Source of the DNA: Pyrrhoderma lamaoense
Taxonomy: Eukaryota; Basidiomycota; Agaricomycetes; Hymenochaetales; Hymenochaetaceae
DNA length: 64,000 nucleotides
Assembly (NCBI GenBank): GCA_002794735.1
Contig: NBAZ01000003.1
Coordinates: 1,240,001 to 1,304,000, forward strand
Reading direction: 5' to 3'
A program made the translations under genes and the position numbers. The notes below the pieces were generated by a model. That model saw nothing but the letters and a program-made list of their open reading frames with translations, was not told the origin of the DNA and searched no databases. Shown one piece after another: positions 52,980-64,000 of this stretch; positions within the stretch are counted from its first letter, which is position 1, and each line of letters starts with the position of its first letter.

Positions 52980-53314
52980 TCTAAGGAAGAAGCTATGAAA
53001 ACACGATAAGAAGTTTTCCGTTATCAAATCCTGGAATATCCACTGCCTTATATCTTATATATCTTATCTTCTAAAACATCATGACTTGCATGCACAAAAT
53101 GCATATCATATATTTTCTTCGTACCTCAACACAGACATCAAAAATTATGGTACAAGAAAGGATATTAATAAAGAGGACAATCGAACGGTATAAATATATA
53201 TCTATCTCTCTTGCACAAGATACTAAAAACGTAGTAATATCATCCTCGCCTTCCAACTACCGACGTCATCGCGAGACGTTCTTCCCCCGCTCCAGCCCCT
53301 CCTTCTCCTCTAAC
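52980..53314. other. Spacer downstream of the hydrophobin gene
   Basis: AT-rich 335-bp stretch. I see no feature beyond the likely hydrophobin 3' UTR. Confidence 0.4.
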
Positions 53315-54498
53315 TTAAAGACTGAGGTTTACAGGGACACATCCAAGAGCAACGACTCCATTCTGTATAAAAATAACAGTAAAATTTAAAGCAGATCGTT
53401 CAACACAACTATATCCGGCATATAAAAAGCTAGAATGTCACTCACGAAGTTGTTGTTCGAGCAACATACAGGCTGGGCAGCACAGTTGTTACCACTGACA
53501 CCAATCACCTATAAATTTCAAATAAAGTTATAATCTCAGTCTTAGCGTCCCGAAAAAAAAACCAGGGAGATGACACAAATTTAAATTCGGATACTTACGT
53601 TGATCGAGCTACAAGTCAGTCCAATAGGTACATTTGCGCCTCCCAAGACGACACCAAGTAAACCGAGAAGAGAGCTTACACCGTCCGTGCTTGACTAGAA
53701 GAGGAAAGGGAAAGAAAGAAAAAGGTCATCAGTTCTCGATATCTCTTTCTCCCCCGCCTCCATCTCATATTTTAAATGAATGATGCACTTACCGATTGTA
53801 CAGAGCTACAGCACTGCAAGTTTCCAACACCGCACTGGCTGGCTGGAATAGCAGTCGAGGACGGGTCAGCAGCCGACCCATCAGTCGTGCTAGAAGCCAC
53901 TCCTGTTTTCCCCAACCCCCAAGAACGATAAACAATAAATCATTATTGATTTTTTTTGTTTATTAATGGAAAAGAAGTCAAGGAGAGAAGGAGAACCAGA
54001 AGTCAATACCAAGTATCAGACTGATACAGTTCAAGAAGTCCCTTACCATCATCAGTAGCTGAACCAGTCTCCTGTGCGCCAGAATCAGTTGTCTGATCCG
54101 GGTCAGCTGTGAAATACATGATCAGCTATCACTTCTATCTGACTCCAATCACAAAAAAGAAAGATAGACGCTAGCGTACCGGTCGTTTGGTCTCCAGGGA
54201 TCGTAGTTGTAGGCGCAACAGTAGGTAAAATGGTAGGCAAATCTGTGGTAACAGGCACACCGTCCGTACCAACAGTGATAGTCACAGTGGAAGTTATTAC
54301 AGGAACGGTAACAGATACAGTAGTAGTCACTGCGGGGACAGTGGCAACGCCAGCGACACAAGACGTTTCAGTACTGTCGGGAACAGTGAACGTCACTGTA
54401 ACAGCCTTTTCTTCTCCAAGATCCTGAGCTGGCATTCCCTGGACGAGAGATAAAGTAGAGAAAGCAAGTAGGACAAAGTAAGACAAGTGAGAGATCAT
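53315..54498 (-). CDS. Class I hydrophobin with long N-terminal extension
   Basis: Secreted amphipathic protein that self-assembles at air-water or cell-wall surfaces. Exons: 54498-54180, 54106-54047, 53902-53793, 53694-53599, 53508-53446 and 53362-53315, together 696 nt (231 aa), in frame. Residues 1-21 form a signal peptide (MISHLSYFVLLAFSTLSLVQ). The eight cysteines are at 150, 157, 158, 191, 204, 210, 211 and 224. The spacing is C-x6-CC-x32-C-x12-C-x5-CC-x12-C, the class I pattern. The final exon gives NGVVALGCVPVNLSL and supplies C8; a read-through at 53445 would miss it. Between the signal and C1 lies a Thr/Val/Asp-rich stretch of about 128 residues, much longer than usual, with one extra cysteine at 47. 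Typical class I hydrophobins are 100-150 residues. Confidence 0.95.
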
Positions 54499-55749
54499 CT
54501 TTTCTAACTGTTTTTTATGAATGATAAAGAATGACTAAAAGTGAGTGGGTTGATAGAGATGGCAAACGGGTGTAAACCTAATAGAACCAGACGTCGATTC
54601 TGAGTATCAAAAGTTGTCCAAATACACCTTTATATACTGTACCATAGCCCCCAACAGCCCTTTTATTCGCATCATACGTCGTCGGAAATTTTAACGCCGC
54701 TCCACGAGAAAAGAAATAAGTTTTTAGTTTGTTGTGTTCCATTCCTCACAACGCCCTAGCGGCTTTTGATGACATTTGATTAGCAGCTAAGACATGTTTT
54801 TCGGAGCAAATATCAATTCAATACCACTATTTGATTATTTTTAGGGGTTCTAGATGCTATCCTGCGGGAGGAAAAAATACTCCATCATCAGAGGAACTTG
54901 TCAAAAAATACACATTCATGCTTGAAAATCTTCCCAAGCCACGATTAACATTCAAGTTGTCCGCCATCACGTCGTTGTTGTGCATTGGATAGATAAATTG
55001 TTCTTCTTCAATGCTAACTTTATCATAGTTGTTGTCAGACTTGTAATTTGTAATCACTAGCAAGCCAATCAAATAGTCTCGGATTTCGGCTCTAGGCTAC
55101 GAGGGTTCTGTCATTACTTGTTGGGGTTCTATTTTTTCATGACATCTCTCAGTTTTGTTAGCACGACATTGTTGTACAGTGCTGTGACTCCGCACTTGTT
55201 AGAAAGTCAAGATTTACCGTAAGTTTATTCCATTTAAGAACGAGCAGGTAGTTGTTAATCTAGTTATTACGTATCTTCATTGGAAGCATCCAGTATACAC
55301 TAAACACCGCAGATATAAACGAAGTGTAGCAAATAGGTTCCGGTAGTTCGTAGTCGATCTGAACTTTATATGTTCGGAACAATTCATAGTGATTTGTTAT
55401 TGATTTGAAATTTCACAAGATGTGGATATGCCAAGTTGGATTGAATTCTAAATAGGACTTCATAAGGCCAGCCGCATATACACCGACAAGTGAAAAGGCA
55501 ATTCCGGGTAAAAAGGAGGTGCTATGACATGTATTTTGAAATTCTGAGCTCTTTGTTTCTTGCGCAGGGGCCAAGTATTGGAGCTTGGCGTTGATTCTTT
55601 CTTAAAAATGGTAGCTATCGTGTTTGACAGAGGAAGATTGGCGAGTGATGGTTCTGAGAAGGCCTTAGGTAGAGGTATGAATTAAATGTCTCTTGCAAAT
55701 CCTGCGGGGGTATACTCTTATGGAAGTGGATCAACCCAGTTAAGGTCGA
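54499..55749. other. Intergenic region hydrophobin / DUF6699-like gene
   Basis: 1.25 kb with no supportable gene. The first 300 bp hold the hydrophobin promoter. Confidence 0.5.
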
Positions 55750-56684
55750 TCATGGTTTTGTGAATGACACTAGCCAAGTTTCTGCGATGGTTTCAGCACC
55801 AGGCTGTATACGCTGTTGCACAAACTTATCATCTTTATAAAGACCTTTGAACATACAGCGTTTACCCAGCCAATCAACGTTACGAAAATGGTCGTCGGCT
55901 GAGCGTTTCCTCCGAGCCCGTTCAATACTTGCTCGTTTATCGGGATCTGACAAGCCCCAAACGGTGTCATCAAGTTCTCTGGATAATAGTTCATAAAGAG
56001 CATGTAGTACTTCACTGGCATTGATTGCGCGTTGCTTTGGTCCAAGTTCGATCGACCACGGGAATTCCGAGCTATAAATACAAACATGACCCGCACCGGT
56101 TGATGTGAGAGGAAATGAAAGTGCATTTGGACCGTAAAACTGAGAAACGGATTCTGATAGATACAGAGCCTTGGGTTCGGATCGGACATCCCAGATCAGA
56201 GGAGAACATGACGAATCGAGTAAAGAATGCATCTGAGAGATAGGCAACTCAGGGAAACGCGGCGCATACATTGAAGAGTTGGAACCAGTGTAATAGGCTA
56301 TAAATAACCAGTATTTTTTATTAGGACGGCCTTTCCGATATACTCAAAGAGAGACGCTAGCCTACATGTGGTTCCAGTTGATTCCGTTTTGTAGCCATGG
56401 ATAGGCTGTACATAAGGTTCACTATTGTATGACGCAGTTGCTGAAGTGCTATTTGGGGATGTGGGACGGAAAAAAGGGGGTCTCGGTTGACCCAGCCAGG
56501 CCTGATATTGCTTCGGATCAGTGTTGTATGCCCAGAAGTTCTCCACAGGAAGACCGGGGGTGCCATTCGCCCATTGTGAGCTATAATCATGAAGGTCGGT
56601 GGCATTATGTCGAGAACCTCCAAATACATGGGTAAGATTCCGAGGGAGAGCTGATGGTCGTTTCTTAGCAGATTTGGCGCCCAT
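55750..56684 (-). CDS. DUF6699-like protein, copy 1
   Basis: Two exons, 56684-56366 and 56297-55750 (867 nt, 288 aa, in frame). The first exon is Pro/Tyr/Asn-rich and disordered-looking. The second carries a compact domain: PLIWDVRSEPKALYLSE, EFPWSIELGPK, ASEVLHALYELLSRELDDTVW and NVDWLGKRCMFKGLYKDD, ending ETIAETWLVSFTKP. This order (an IWD-type opening, a PW motif, a DV/EV-helix of about 20 residues, then D-L-G and F-x-G-L) fits the basidiomycete domain of unknown function DUF6699. I name it from memory of the family pattern, so the family call is moderate. Function is unknown. Copy 2 at 61629-62506 shares the same blocks. Confidence 0.75.
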
Positions 56685-56924
56685 AATGTTCTTCGAACAT
56701 GAGATAGTGATAAATGAAGTTATACAAATTTAACAAAGTTCACAGCTGGGCTGTACAAGTCAATAGCAAAGTTCTGGGTTTGCCTTGCCCTGGAGGTTCT
56801 GAATGACTAATCAATGAAAAGTCCTCATGACGTAATAAAGGCTATGAGTATGGATATTCAAAAAAACTCGTCTAGAGCACACTGGATACATAACAACGGA
56901 GTACGTCTCCAGGGCAGTTTAACC

Positions 56925-58466
56925 TCATGAAGAGCTATCAACAACCTTTCGTTTCTTCTTCTTATCCTTCTTATCCTTCTTATCATTTTTCTTCTCCTTT
57001 TCTTCAAGTTGTTTCTCCTCCTTCCTTTCACGCTTTTCACCCGTCTCCTCGGGTTCTTCTACAGTGGCCTCATGCATTCCGACATTCTCGGTTTTCTTCT
57101 TCTTCTTCTCTTTATCCTTCTTTCCCTTTTTATCCTTTTTCTTCTTACTCCCCTTGGGTTCTTCGATATCATCCATTGATGTAGCTGTGTCAGAATGACT
57201 AGGGGCGGTCTTCTCGCCTTCACCTAGCCCTTTTCCATTATTTTTAGAATTCTCCTATATTCACGACTCAGCACATAGCCAAAGATGAGATCAATAATTA
57301 TCACATACGGTATCTTTGTTGAGTTTTTCCCCAGAAGTAGCGTCATTTTTTGTATTTTTTGAGGTATCAGCAATCAACTCTAGGTCCACAGGAGATTCTT
57401 TATAGTTTTTCTCCTTTTTATCTTTCTTCTCTTTCTTTTTCTTCTTCTTTTCCTTATTAGAGCTTTTTTCGGATGAACTCACTGCATGGCTAGTTGATTC
57501 AAGCGTGTTTACGCCAATGATTGAAGATCCGGCCTGGGTAGTTGAAAACTAATGAAATCCCGTACTTGATAAAATAACATAATTTGTTATCATACCTTTG
57601 ACGGCTTTTCTTCACCATCTACAGCCTCAGATTTTCTCTTTTTCTTCGATTCTCTACGTTCTTCTGGAGCCGTCTCCTTCACGACCAACTCCTTCGATGA
57701 TTGATCGAGGGATTCATGTTTCCGTTTTCGCACCTTCTCCTTGTTCTTTTCATCGGAGACTATGCTCAGAGCAACGTTTGTATCCCGTATTTCATCGGTA
57801 TCATCTGGCACAGGATTTAGTTAGTAAGCCGAACGTATAGTGTCAGTTCTGGGGTACGAAGCTGCAATTGAGATAGTAAAGGGGTAAGGTGATTTGAACC
57901 CTAGATTGGCGAGTGAAAAAAAGACAATTTCGTATTACCCTTGTCATTCAATGGTGCCTTGATAGATGAAGACATAGGCAGCGCATTTTCGGTCTCCTTG
58001 ACTTCTCTAACGTTCTTTGCGCTTGAAGAGCCGCTGTTTGCCTCTTTGGGACCTCTCTGATTGTCCCTTCCGTTCTGCTGCTAAGTAACCAGAATTGAGC
58101 TCACACTTGTGTAGAATGAGCTTATTTTATCACGTACTGATTTCTTCCCCTTGTATAAACCTTTCTGATACTTTTCTGCCTCGGAGATACATTGCGTATG
58201 CATCTTCCATTCCCTTGAACTAAAAAATGTTTTGCTGCAATCCACGCATGTGAAAGATCCTCCGCATCTCTGATAGTGAGCGTCAAGTTTTGGTTTCTTT
58301 ACGACATCTTGACATGCTGTTATGTTCCGTGAAAACAAAATCAGCTTTATGAGTGTATATATATTGTGTATCGGAATGCGTACAATCGCATCTGTGAAAT
58401 ACATGCATAAAGTCAACATGTTTTCGTAGCATGTGATTAGTGAATTACTCACTGGAACGAGACCAT
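56925..58466 (-). CDS. LYAR-type C2HC zinc-finger nucleolar protein
   Basis: Putative nucleolar factor related to LYAR, linked to ribosome biogenesis. Seven exons: 58466-58453, 58391-58384, 58316-58138, 58080-57939, 57804-57596, 57548-57309 and 57254-56925 (1122 nt, 373 aa, in frame). The first two exons are 14 and 8 nt; together with the third they give MVSFQCDSCQDVVKKPKLD, then HYQRCGGSFTCVDCSKTF and HTQCISEAEKYQKGLYKGK, matching the paired LYAR fingers. The rest is Lys/Glu-rich low complexity (KEKKKKKKEKKDKK, KKDKKDKKKKRK), as in family members. A protein start without the microexon would lose the first zinc finger. Confidence 0.88.
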
Positions 58467-60685
58467 CTGTGGCAAACTAGATTGCACTTCGGTCCTTGAT
58501 GTGAAGTTTGAGACAAAATAAGCAGCGTGTAAAAAAAAGTACTGGTTTACTTCCTCTTGACTACTATTTTTAGGTTTTTACGTCAGTTTCAAATCTCCCG
58601 CCATTTACTATACTTGCATTTTTTTGCATCTTATCTACAAAGTAAAACATGGGGACCGATGGTCTCTAATTCAATATTCTACTTTATTAGATTTTATTTT
58701 CTTATTTTTTGTTTTTGAGAATCCCGAAATTCTGGGCTTGATTGTTGTTCCAGACCTTTATAGAAGAATTGAATGACTGGCTTCTTCTCCAAGGCGCTTG
58801 TTTTGAAAAGACAGTTCTATACAATACGAGGAGCTGGTTAAAGGCCGTACCCTGATACTAGACCAGTCTCGGCTCATCTACCAAGTACAATGATAAAAAG
58901 GTCTACCATCGCGCCTGATATTCTGGCTTGCGAGTCAAAATGGGCCACCACGTCATTCACATGCGGCTTTGGTAAAGTCTCGTTGTTTTGACTAAGCTCG
59001 ACTTCTTCATTGTTGAGTGTATGCACAACTCCAACATCCGGATCAAGATCATAATATGTTTATCTATCTCACCAGAAGCGTGTGTTATTTCGGATGATCA
59101 TCGCTCTTTTTGAGAAGAGGAGACAATCAGGATCCTTTGTATCAACTTCCTTTCTTTCTTTTTACGCATCAACAAGCTTTTTATCGGGTAGTTCTCCTAA
59201 TGAGTCCACTATGAACGCATTTAACCCCTGAGTTCCTCACGTGTGAACGGGCTATGCATGATACAGTGTCTTTTGTCTCTTTTGTCGGCTTCAATAATGA
59301 AAGATACAGTGCAATAAACCTCGAAGTATCTGCTCCACCGCTAATGATTACAATGGTTATTACAAAATGCTTAAGCGCCCTTGGTCTTTGTGAAAAATCC
59401 TACGGTACTTCCGAGATCATATGGCCTTCTAGGTCGATGAAATAATTACAAAGAGAGTTCAATTTTCGTTATCCGCCTTTAACGGAGTAGCGAAGTGTGG
59501 ACTTCGAAGCTTCGGTAACACAGCTCATAAAAAAGAAAACACTTAGACGCTCAATGTGCCATCCGATAGAGCACACCGGTAATGGATCCTATGGCCTTGA
59601 TCCAGGATCTTGTATCCAGAACTTGTTTGTGAGTGATTCTGGATCTTAGATATGGGCGAGATCTCGCCGTTCTATCGGAGCTGAGCGACATGCAAAAAAC
59701 ATGCCCTCCCGATTTCAGCAACAGAAATCCCGGGTATGAGAAAGAGACATTAGGAACTTCGCACTTTCCCCCCGACGCAACATGTCAAAATGGTCCTTTC
59801 GGACTTGTTCTCTAAACCCATATAATGGGATCGAGGATAGATGAGGACGTGGGACATACGCCGAATCGGATGGGATGGATTGAGATACTAATTCAGAAAT
59901 TTAAAGAAGTTTGAGATATCCGCGTGTTAAATTGAAAGAAACTGCTCAGATTCAACGAAAAGACCTTCTTTTACCTGAATAAAAAAGGAAACGATGCATT
60001 AGTACCAAAGGCCTGGCGCATTGCGAAGCTAGGGTTATTGCCTGCCTATAATTCTCGGTCTCTCAGTCAGTCCCATGGACCATAAAATGAGTTCGAGTAA
60101 TTAATTTGGTTCGATTTTCTTTACCTCTTTTGGGACAGAGGAAAACTTGTCGTCCCTTTCATCATCAACTTTATCGATCTCACTGCGCCCCACCGCCTCA
60201 TCCCAGTGACCTTCGAAACCTACTCTCTTTCTTTACCCCTCGAAACAGGCATGCATCGCTGATGAGTGCACGCATCCGCTTTGTTGCCTCGAGGCCAACA
60301 CTGAACAATCCAAGGCGCTTATATCACAGTTGAACGAAACTAGTCGTTTCGCGTCACATCTTATGAATCTCATTCAATTGTTTGGAAACAAAACGAATTC
60401 ATCGTAAATAGAAATACATTCTTCGATCGAGTTAAATCAATGTGTGCACAGGCTTGAGTTTGAAAAAAAAGGGGAAGGAACACTGGAAGTTAAAGCGGGA
60501 TGGCACAGCTTCGGGACACAGGTACAAAGGAAATATAGGAGCTTCTGGAGAAGGAAAAACTACAGAGTGTCGATGAATGCAAATTTGTGGGCTGAGATTG
60601 TATGGAGGCGAGTAAACAGGGGGAGTGGGATGATGCACAAAGGTCCGAGGACAAGAGAGTGCTATGATGTCGGCATGCTAACTAC
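58467..60685. other. Intergenic region, no gene seen
   Basis: Only short, unrelated frames on both strands. No recognisable RNA gene. Confidence 0.4.
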
Positions 60686-61449
60686 CTACGTTACGAGGCG
60701 TCTATAGTGGACGGCGCGATGGGGTAGCGTAGTCCCATATACCGAAAGAAGATATCTGAATCGTTCCGAATTGGTATCGAATGATGTGACCAGTAGATGT
60801 TTCATTTCATTCATTGTGAGCGCACATGACGCCAGAGATTTGCGGCAGAGGTGTGCGAATGCGACAATATCAAGGACGTGGTTCACAAACGTTGGCCGTG
60901 TTGACAATATTTCCGAAATTACTATGGATCTGAAGTCCGGCTCGAGGCTCGTTCAGGGTGGACGCGCAAGTCTGGACGGAGCAGGGGCTGACTTCTTGGA
61001 GACGTTCTGTGGTTCTGAAGACGAAGACCATTCACCGAAAGGTATATCATGTCCGTCAACACTGCCTTCACTATCTGTCCCACCTTCTGGTGTTAGTGGG
61101 CGGTATGAGTTGCCTGGAGTTGTTGAGCGGTTTGTGAGCCACTCTTCCTACTCGAGTATGGTAACTTGGAAGGCATACCTATGGTACTAAAGTACTGGCC
61201 GTCCGTCGCCCAGGTTGTTGAACACTCGCATTGAGAATGGGAAGATATAGATCTTGCCATGATCTTTGGTGCTCTACAAAACTTCGAGCTATCATCTTCT
61301 GGCAGATGTGCAGGAAGTGTGTACTCCGGGACGGATGGTAGTGGGATCGTCCCAATGTAAGGGGCCCTGCATTCCGCAACCCCGGGTGGGTAGTACGGGG
61401 CTGGGTGCGTTGGCGCTTGTGAAAAGAGGAGAGAAGTTTGGAAAGACAT
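60686..61449 (-). pseudogene. Possible third, degraded DUF6699-like gene
   Basis: A frame from ATG 61449 begins MSFQTSLLFSQAPTHPAPYY and is Pro/Tyr-rich like the N-terminal exons of the two neighbouring DUF6699-like genes. Downstream on the same strand another frame has acidic, Ser-rich sequence (GGTDSEGSVDGHDIPFGEW), and a third (60907-60686) reads VNHVLDIVAFAHLCRKSL. No single splicing pattern joins them, and I do not see the conserved PW or D-L-G blocks. It may be a decayed copy, an unrelated gene or chance. Confidence 0.25.
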
Positions 61450-61628
61450 TGTTATGAGGAGGGGCTGCTAGTTTCTGCTGAATTGTGCAAGGGGGGTTGG
61501 TGGGAGACAGCATAAGAGCGATGTGGTATATATGCAACTCCGGCTCCGTCTGCCGAAGCCGTTTCTTCACCCGTTTCCTTGACTCGCCCTCTTACGTAAA
61601 TGACTTTGGTCCCTCCCGCGCTTTAATT
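61450..61628. other. Short spacer 3' of DUF6699-like copy 2
   Basis: No feature seen. Confidence 0.4.
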
Positions 61629-62506
61629 TCAACTTGCCGGAGCGGAAAGCTGCACAACAAAAGTTTCTGCGCAAGGTTCTCGGCCTGGAAGCAGTACATT
61701 ACGAGCATACGATTCGTCCTTGCTTAGTCCTCGGAAGACTACGTTCAAACCGAGCCAATCAATGCGACGAGCATACTGTCCCTCATCAACTCTTCTTGAA
61801 GCTACAATACGCTCAATGACTTTTCTTCGTACAAATTGATCATGAGTGACGAGAAGAGACCATTCAGCGTCTGTGAGTGCTCGCGAGAGCCCGATATGCA
61901 AGGCGTGCCAGACGTCACCACATGTCACATAGTGGGGTGCACCTCTTGCAGCTCGTGCGCGGAAGTCTAATTCAAATACCCAAGGGAAATCCTTCGCGAT
62001 AAGGCGCATGTGCATTGTGGGGTTTATCAGTGCACTAGTGTTCCAGAATCTCTGAATGGCTTGATGGCTGACACCTTTCTCTGGTGGGACACGTAAATCA
62101 AAATGAATTAAAGCCGTGTCCATCGCAAGCACAGGATGTAACATTGGGTACCGGGATGAGATTGGTGCTCGTACTAAAATCAGTTGGTTAATACTTATAG
62201 AGTTGAACAGCAGGTAGCGCCTGTCTCACCGAAATCAGCTTCCCATAATACCTGTCGCGGTTTTGTAGGCGGTGGTGGGACCGACGCTCTTCCACCAAGT
62301 AAAGTTGGATAATATTTAGTAAAGCCTGATCCCTCTGTCAAGCTCCATCTTCGTGATTTCTTGACTTTTCTCTCGCTTTTATGCTTCGGAGATACGTTTG
62401 GCTCGGGAACAGGAGCGTAGCGTGCATCACCTGAGGGCGGGACCAGATAATATATAGGCTGGACGTACTGGGGCGCGCCTCCGGCGCCGTAGTAAGTGTA
62501 TGACAT
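61629..62506 (-). CDS. DUF6699-like protein, copy 2
   Basis: Two exons, 62506-62230 and 62173-61629 (822 nt, 273 aa, in frame). The N-terminal exon starts MSYTYYGAGGAPQYVQPIYY and ends in a Pro-rich segment. The domain exon has DTALIHFDLRVPPEKGVS, a KDFPWVFELDF block, CGDVWHALHIGLSRALTDAE and RIDWLGLNVVFRGLSKDE, ending PCAETFVVQLSAPAS. Block order and spacing match copy 1 (55750-56684): FPW, then the DVWHAL/EVLHAL helix, then DWLG and F-x-GL. Sequence identity outside these motifs is low, so the duplication is old. Function is unknown. Confidence 0.75.
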
Positions 62507-64000
62507 TCGCTGTAGTCCCTTCTATGTACAGAGCTTACACGTTCTGATGGCCTTCCGACCACTGGTGTAAAGCTGGACGATACACTGCAAGCCTGATACT
62601 CTGATGACAACTTGAAGGCGCGTGGCGGTTGCGGTTACTTTGATCATTTCGACGAGATCGCTGGATTTATGTACGGGCTCTCTACTTTGAAGGTGTATCT
62701 CCAAAAAACCTGTTCTCTTTGCGAACATTGCGTTTTCTCCTACCTCTATTTTGCGCTTGACTTAAATTGGGTATCCGAGATCGATGTGGCCACAAAATCA
62801 TCTGAACTCAAAAAAAATGTGTTGTATTTTTCCTTGAGATGATTGTCACGATTGTCAAGGTGGTGTTGCATCAACATTTTGCTGCAATGACAAGATATAT
62901 AGATACTAAATTCAATCTTAAGTAGAAGGGAAATAAGGTAGTTATGACCTAAAATAAGGTATGGATAGTATCTACACGCTCTGGACGAAATAGGAAGTTA
63001 TGGCAATGTGTGGCGTCCGAGTCATACAAAACCGGCAGCACCCAATTCAAGAGTACTGAATTGACATATTGAGTATCCGGGAGCGGCATGTTAGCGGAAA
63101 GCTTGAGTTGGGTAGAGTCATCCTTTGTCATATCTTTTCCTCCCCCCTTTCTTTACTTTCCACGTCCCACCCACTAAACTCTGTTCTTTCATGTCCTATC
63201 TCTTTTTTCAATCTTCGATTTGTCTGACTACGTAATATCTCGGCATAAAGTCACATGCGGGTGTCCAAACTTCCTGGTTAGATCTGCGCGGCCTTCGGAA
63301 TGGACGGTCGTTGCTGTGCATGAGTGTGTAAAGCTACAAAAAAGATATGTAAGAAATAATGGAAAAATAATATAATGGAAAGTTTGATCTTGTATCAGGG
63401 TCTTTTGAATGGAAGCCTTCTATGGACCCTTTTCCCTTTCCCTTTCACTTTTTAAAAAAGAGCATTCTGGGAAAAGAAGCCCAAATTCTTCGGAGAATAC
63501 CTTCCCTTAGTGGCCGTTTGTAGTCGTCAGCACCAACAACACAAGGGAAATTCTTCTTTATGCTCCTGTAAAACCCGAGGGGAGAAAGCCGTATCAAGCA
63601 TTTCTGCCTTTCCTTTGTGTTTTGCGTTTTGCCTAGTTCAGATCTTAATTAATCAAGTGCACGATTTCATCTCCATCCCTCCGTCATCTTCACGGAAGTG
63701 TTATTAGCTTCCATTAAGCACTCCTTCTCCTAAAATACTGATCATGCTAAGCATCAGGGGAACAATGTACGCCTCTAGAAACCATCAAAGTGGATGCCAG
63801 ATCTAGCTGGGGATTTCTCAGATCTCCACAGGATGATGACGATAAGCCATCTAAGATGAATTGATGCACAGCACACGTGATTCGGAATTTGCCATATATG
63901 GTAATTTCGTCGAAGGGGACAATCATAATGAGTATACAAGTAAACACTTTCATCCTTTATTACACGCGGGCTATGATCTGAAACTGTAGGCGACGTCCAT
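62507..64000. other. Right end of window, no gene seen
   Basis: About 1.5 kb holding the promoter of DUF6699-like copy 2 and short frames with no recognised homology. Confidence 0.45.

Noticed and set aside
54149..54361. Cys/Tyr-rich minus-strand frame overlapping hydrophobin exon 1
   Set aside because: It is an out-of-frame reading of the Thr/Val repeat. The in-frame gene has a signal peptide and all eight hydrophobin cysteines.
57886..57906. tRNA B-box-like sequence in a LYAR intron
   Set aside because: A GGTTCAAATC-like match on the minus strand has no matching A box or acceptor stem nearby.

Overview
This is nuclear DNA from a filamentous fungus, most likely a basidiomycete (Agaricomycetes). 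The support is intron-dense genes with 50-80 nt GT-AG introns, short intergenic gaps, a class I hydrophobin, an ERT1/AcuK-type regulator, a fungal-type ATP sulfurylase with a C-terminal APS-kinase-like domain, and two proteins resembling the basidiomycete DUF6699 family. I saw no prokaryotic, viral or recognisable transposon genes.

Layout. 1-3711: two tandem minus-strand paralogs of a family I do not recognise, the left one cut by the window edge. 6050-11339 (+): the chromatin remodeler CHD1. 12589-14545 (-): a single-pass membrane protein. 14934-21250 (+): SNAPC3/SNAP50, ATP sulfurylase MET3 and a Psr1-type CTD-like phosphatase. 23668-27212 (-): a membrane-anchored coiled-coil protein. 27213-31695: 4.5 kb with no supportable gene. 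31696-38439 (-): ELL, KTI12 and PAM16. 38734-40138 (+): an RPA43-like Pol I subunit, sharing a short promoter region with PAM16. 42209-46700 (-): the ERT1-type zinc-cluster factor. 47438-48863 (+): an MTQ1/HemK methyltransferase. 49775-52505 (-): TFB4/p34 of TFIIH. 53315-54498 (-): the hydrophobin. 55750-56684 and 61629-62506 (-): the DUF6699-like genes, flanking a LYAR-type nucleolar protein (56925-58466).

Many of these genes are core transcription machinery (CHD1, SNAPC3, ELL, RPA43, TFB4, LYAR, ERT1). In fungi this is a chance grouping of housekeeping genes, not an operon.

Two observations matter most for reuse. First, about 17 conserved reading frames break, and every break is a single missing base, usually inside a homopolymer. 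The total exon length becomes divisible by three once the missing bases are counted. This points to deletion-biased consensus errors rather than pseudogenes. Second, several gene structures would be missed by automated prediction: an 8-nt microexon in the LYAR gene, a start codon standing alone upstream of an intron in PAM16, a GC-AG intron in ERT1, and a separated last exon carrying the eighth hydrophobin cysteine.
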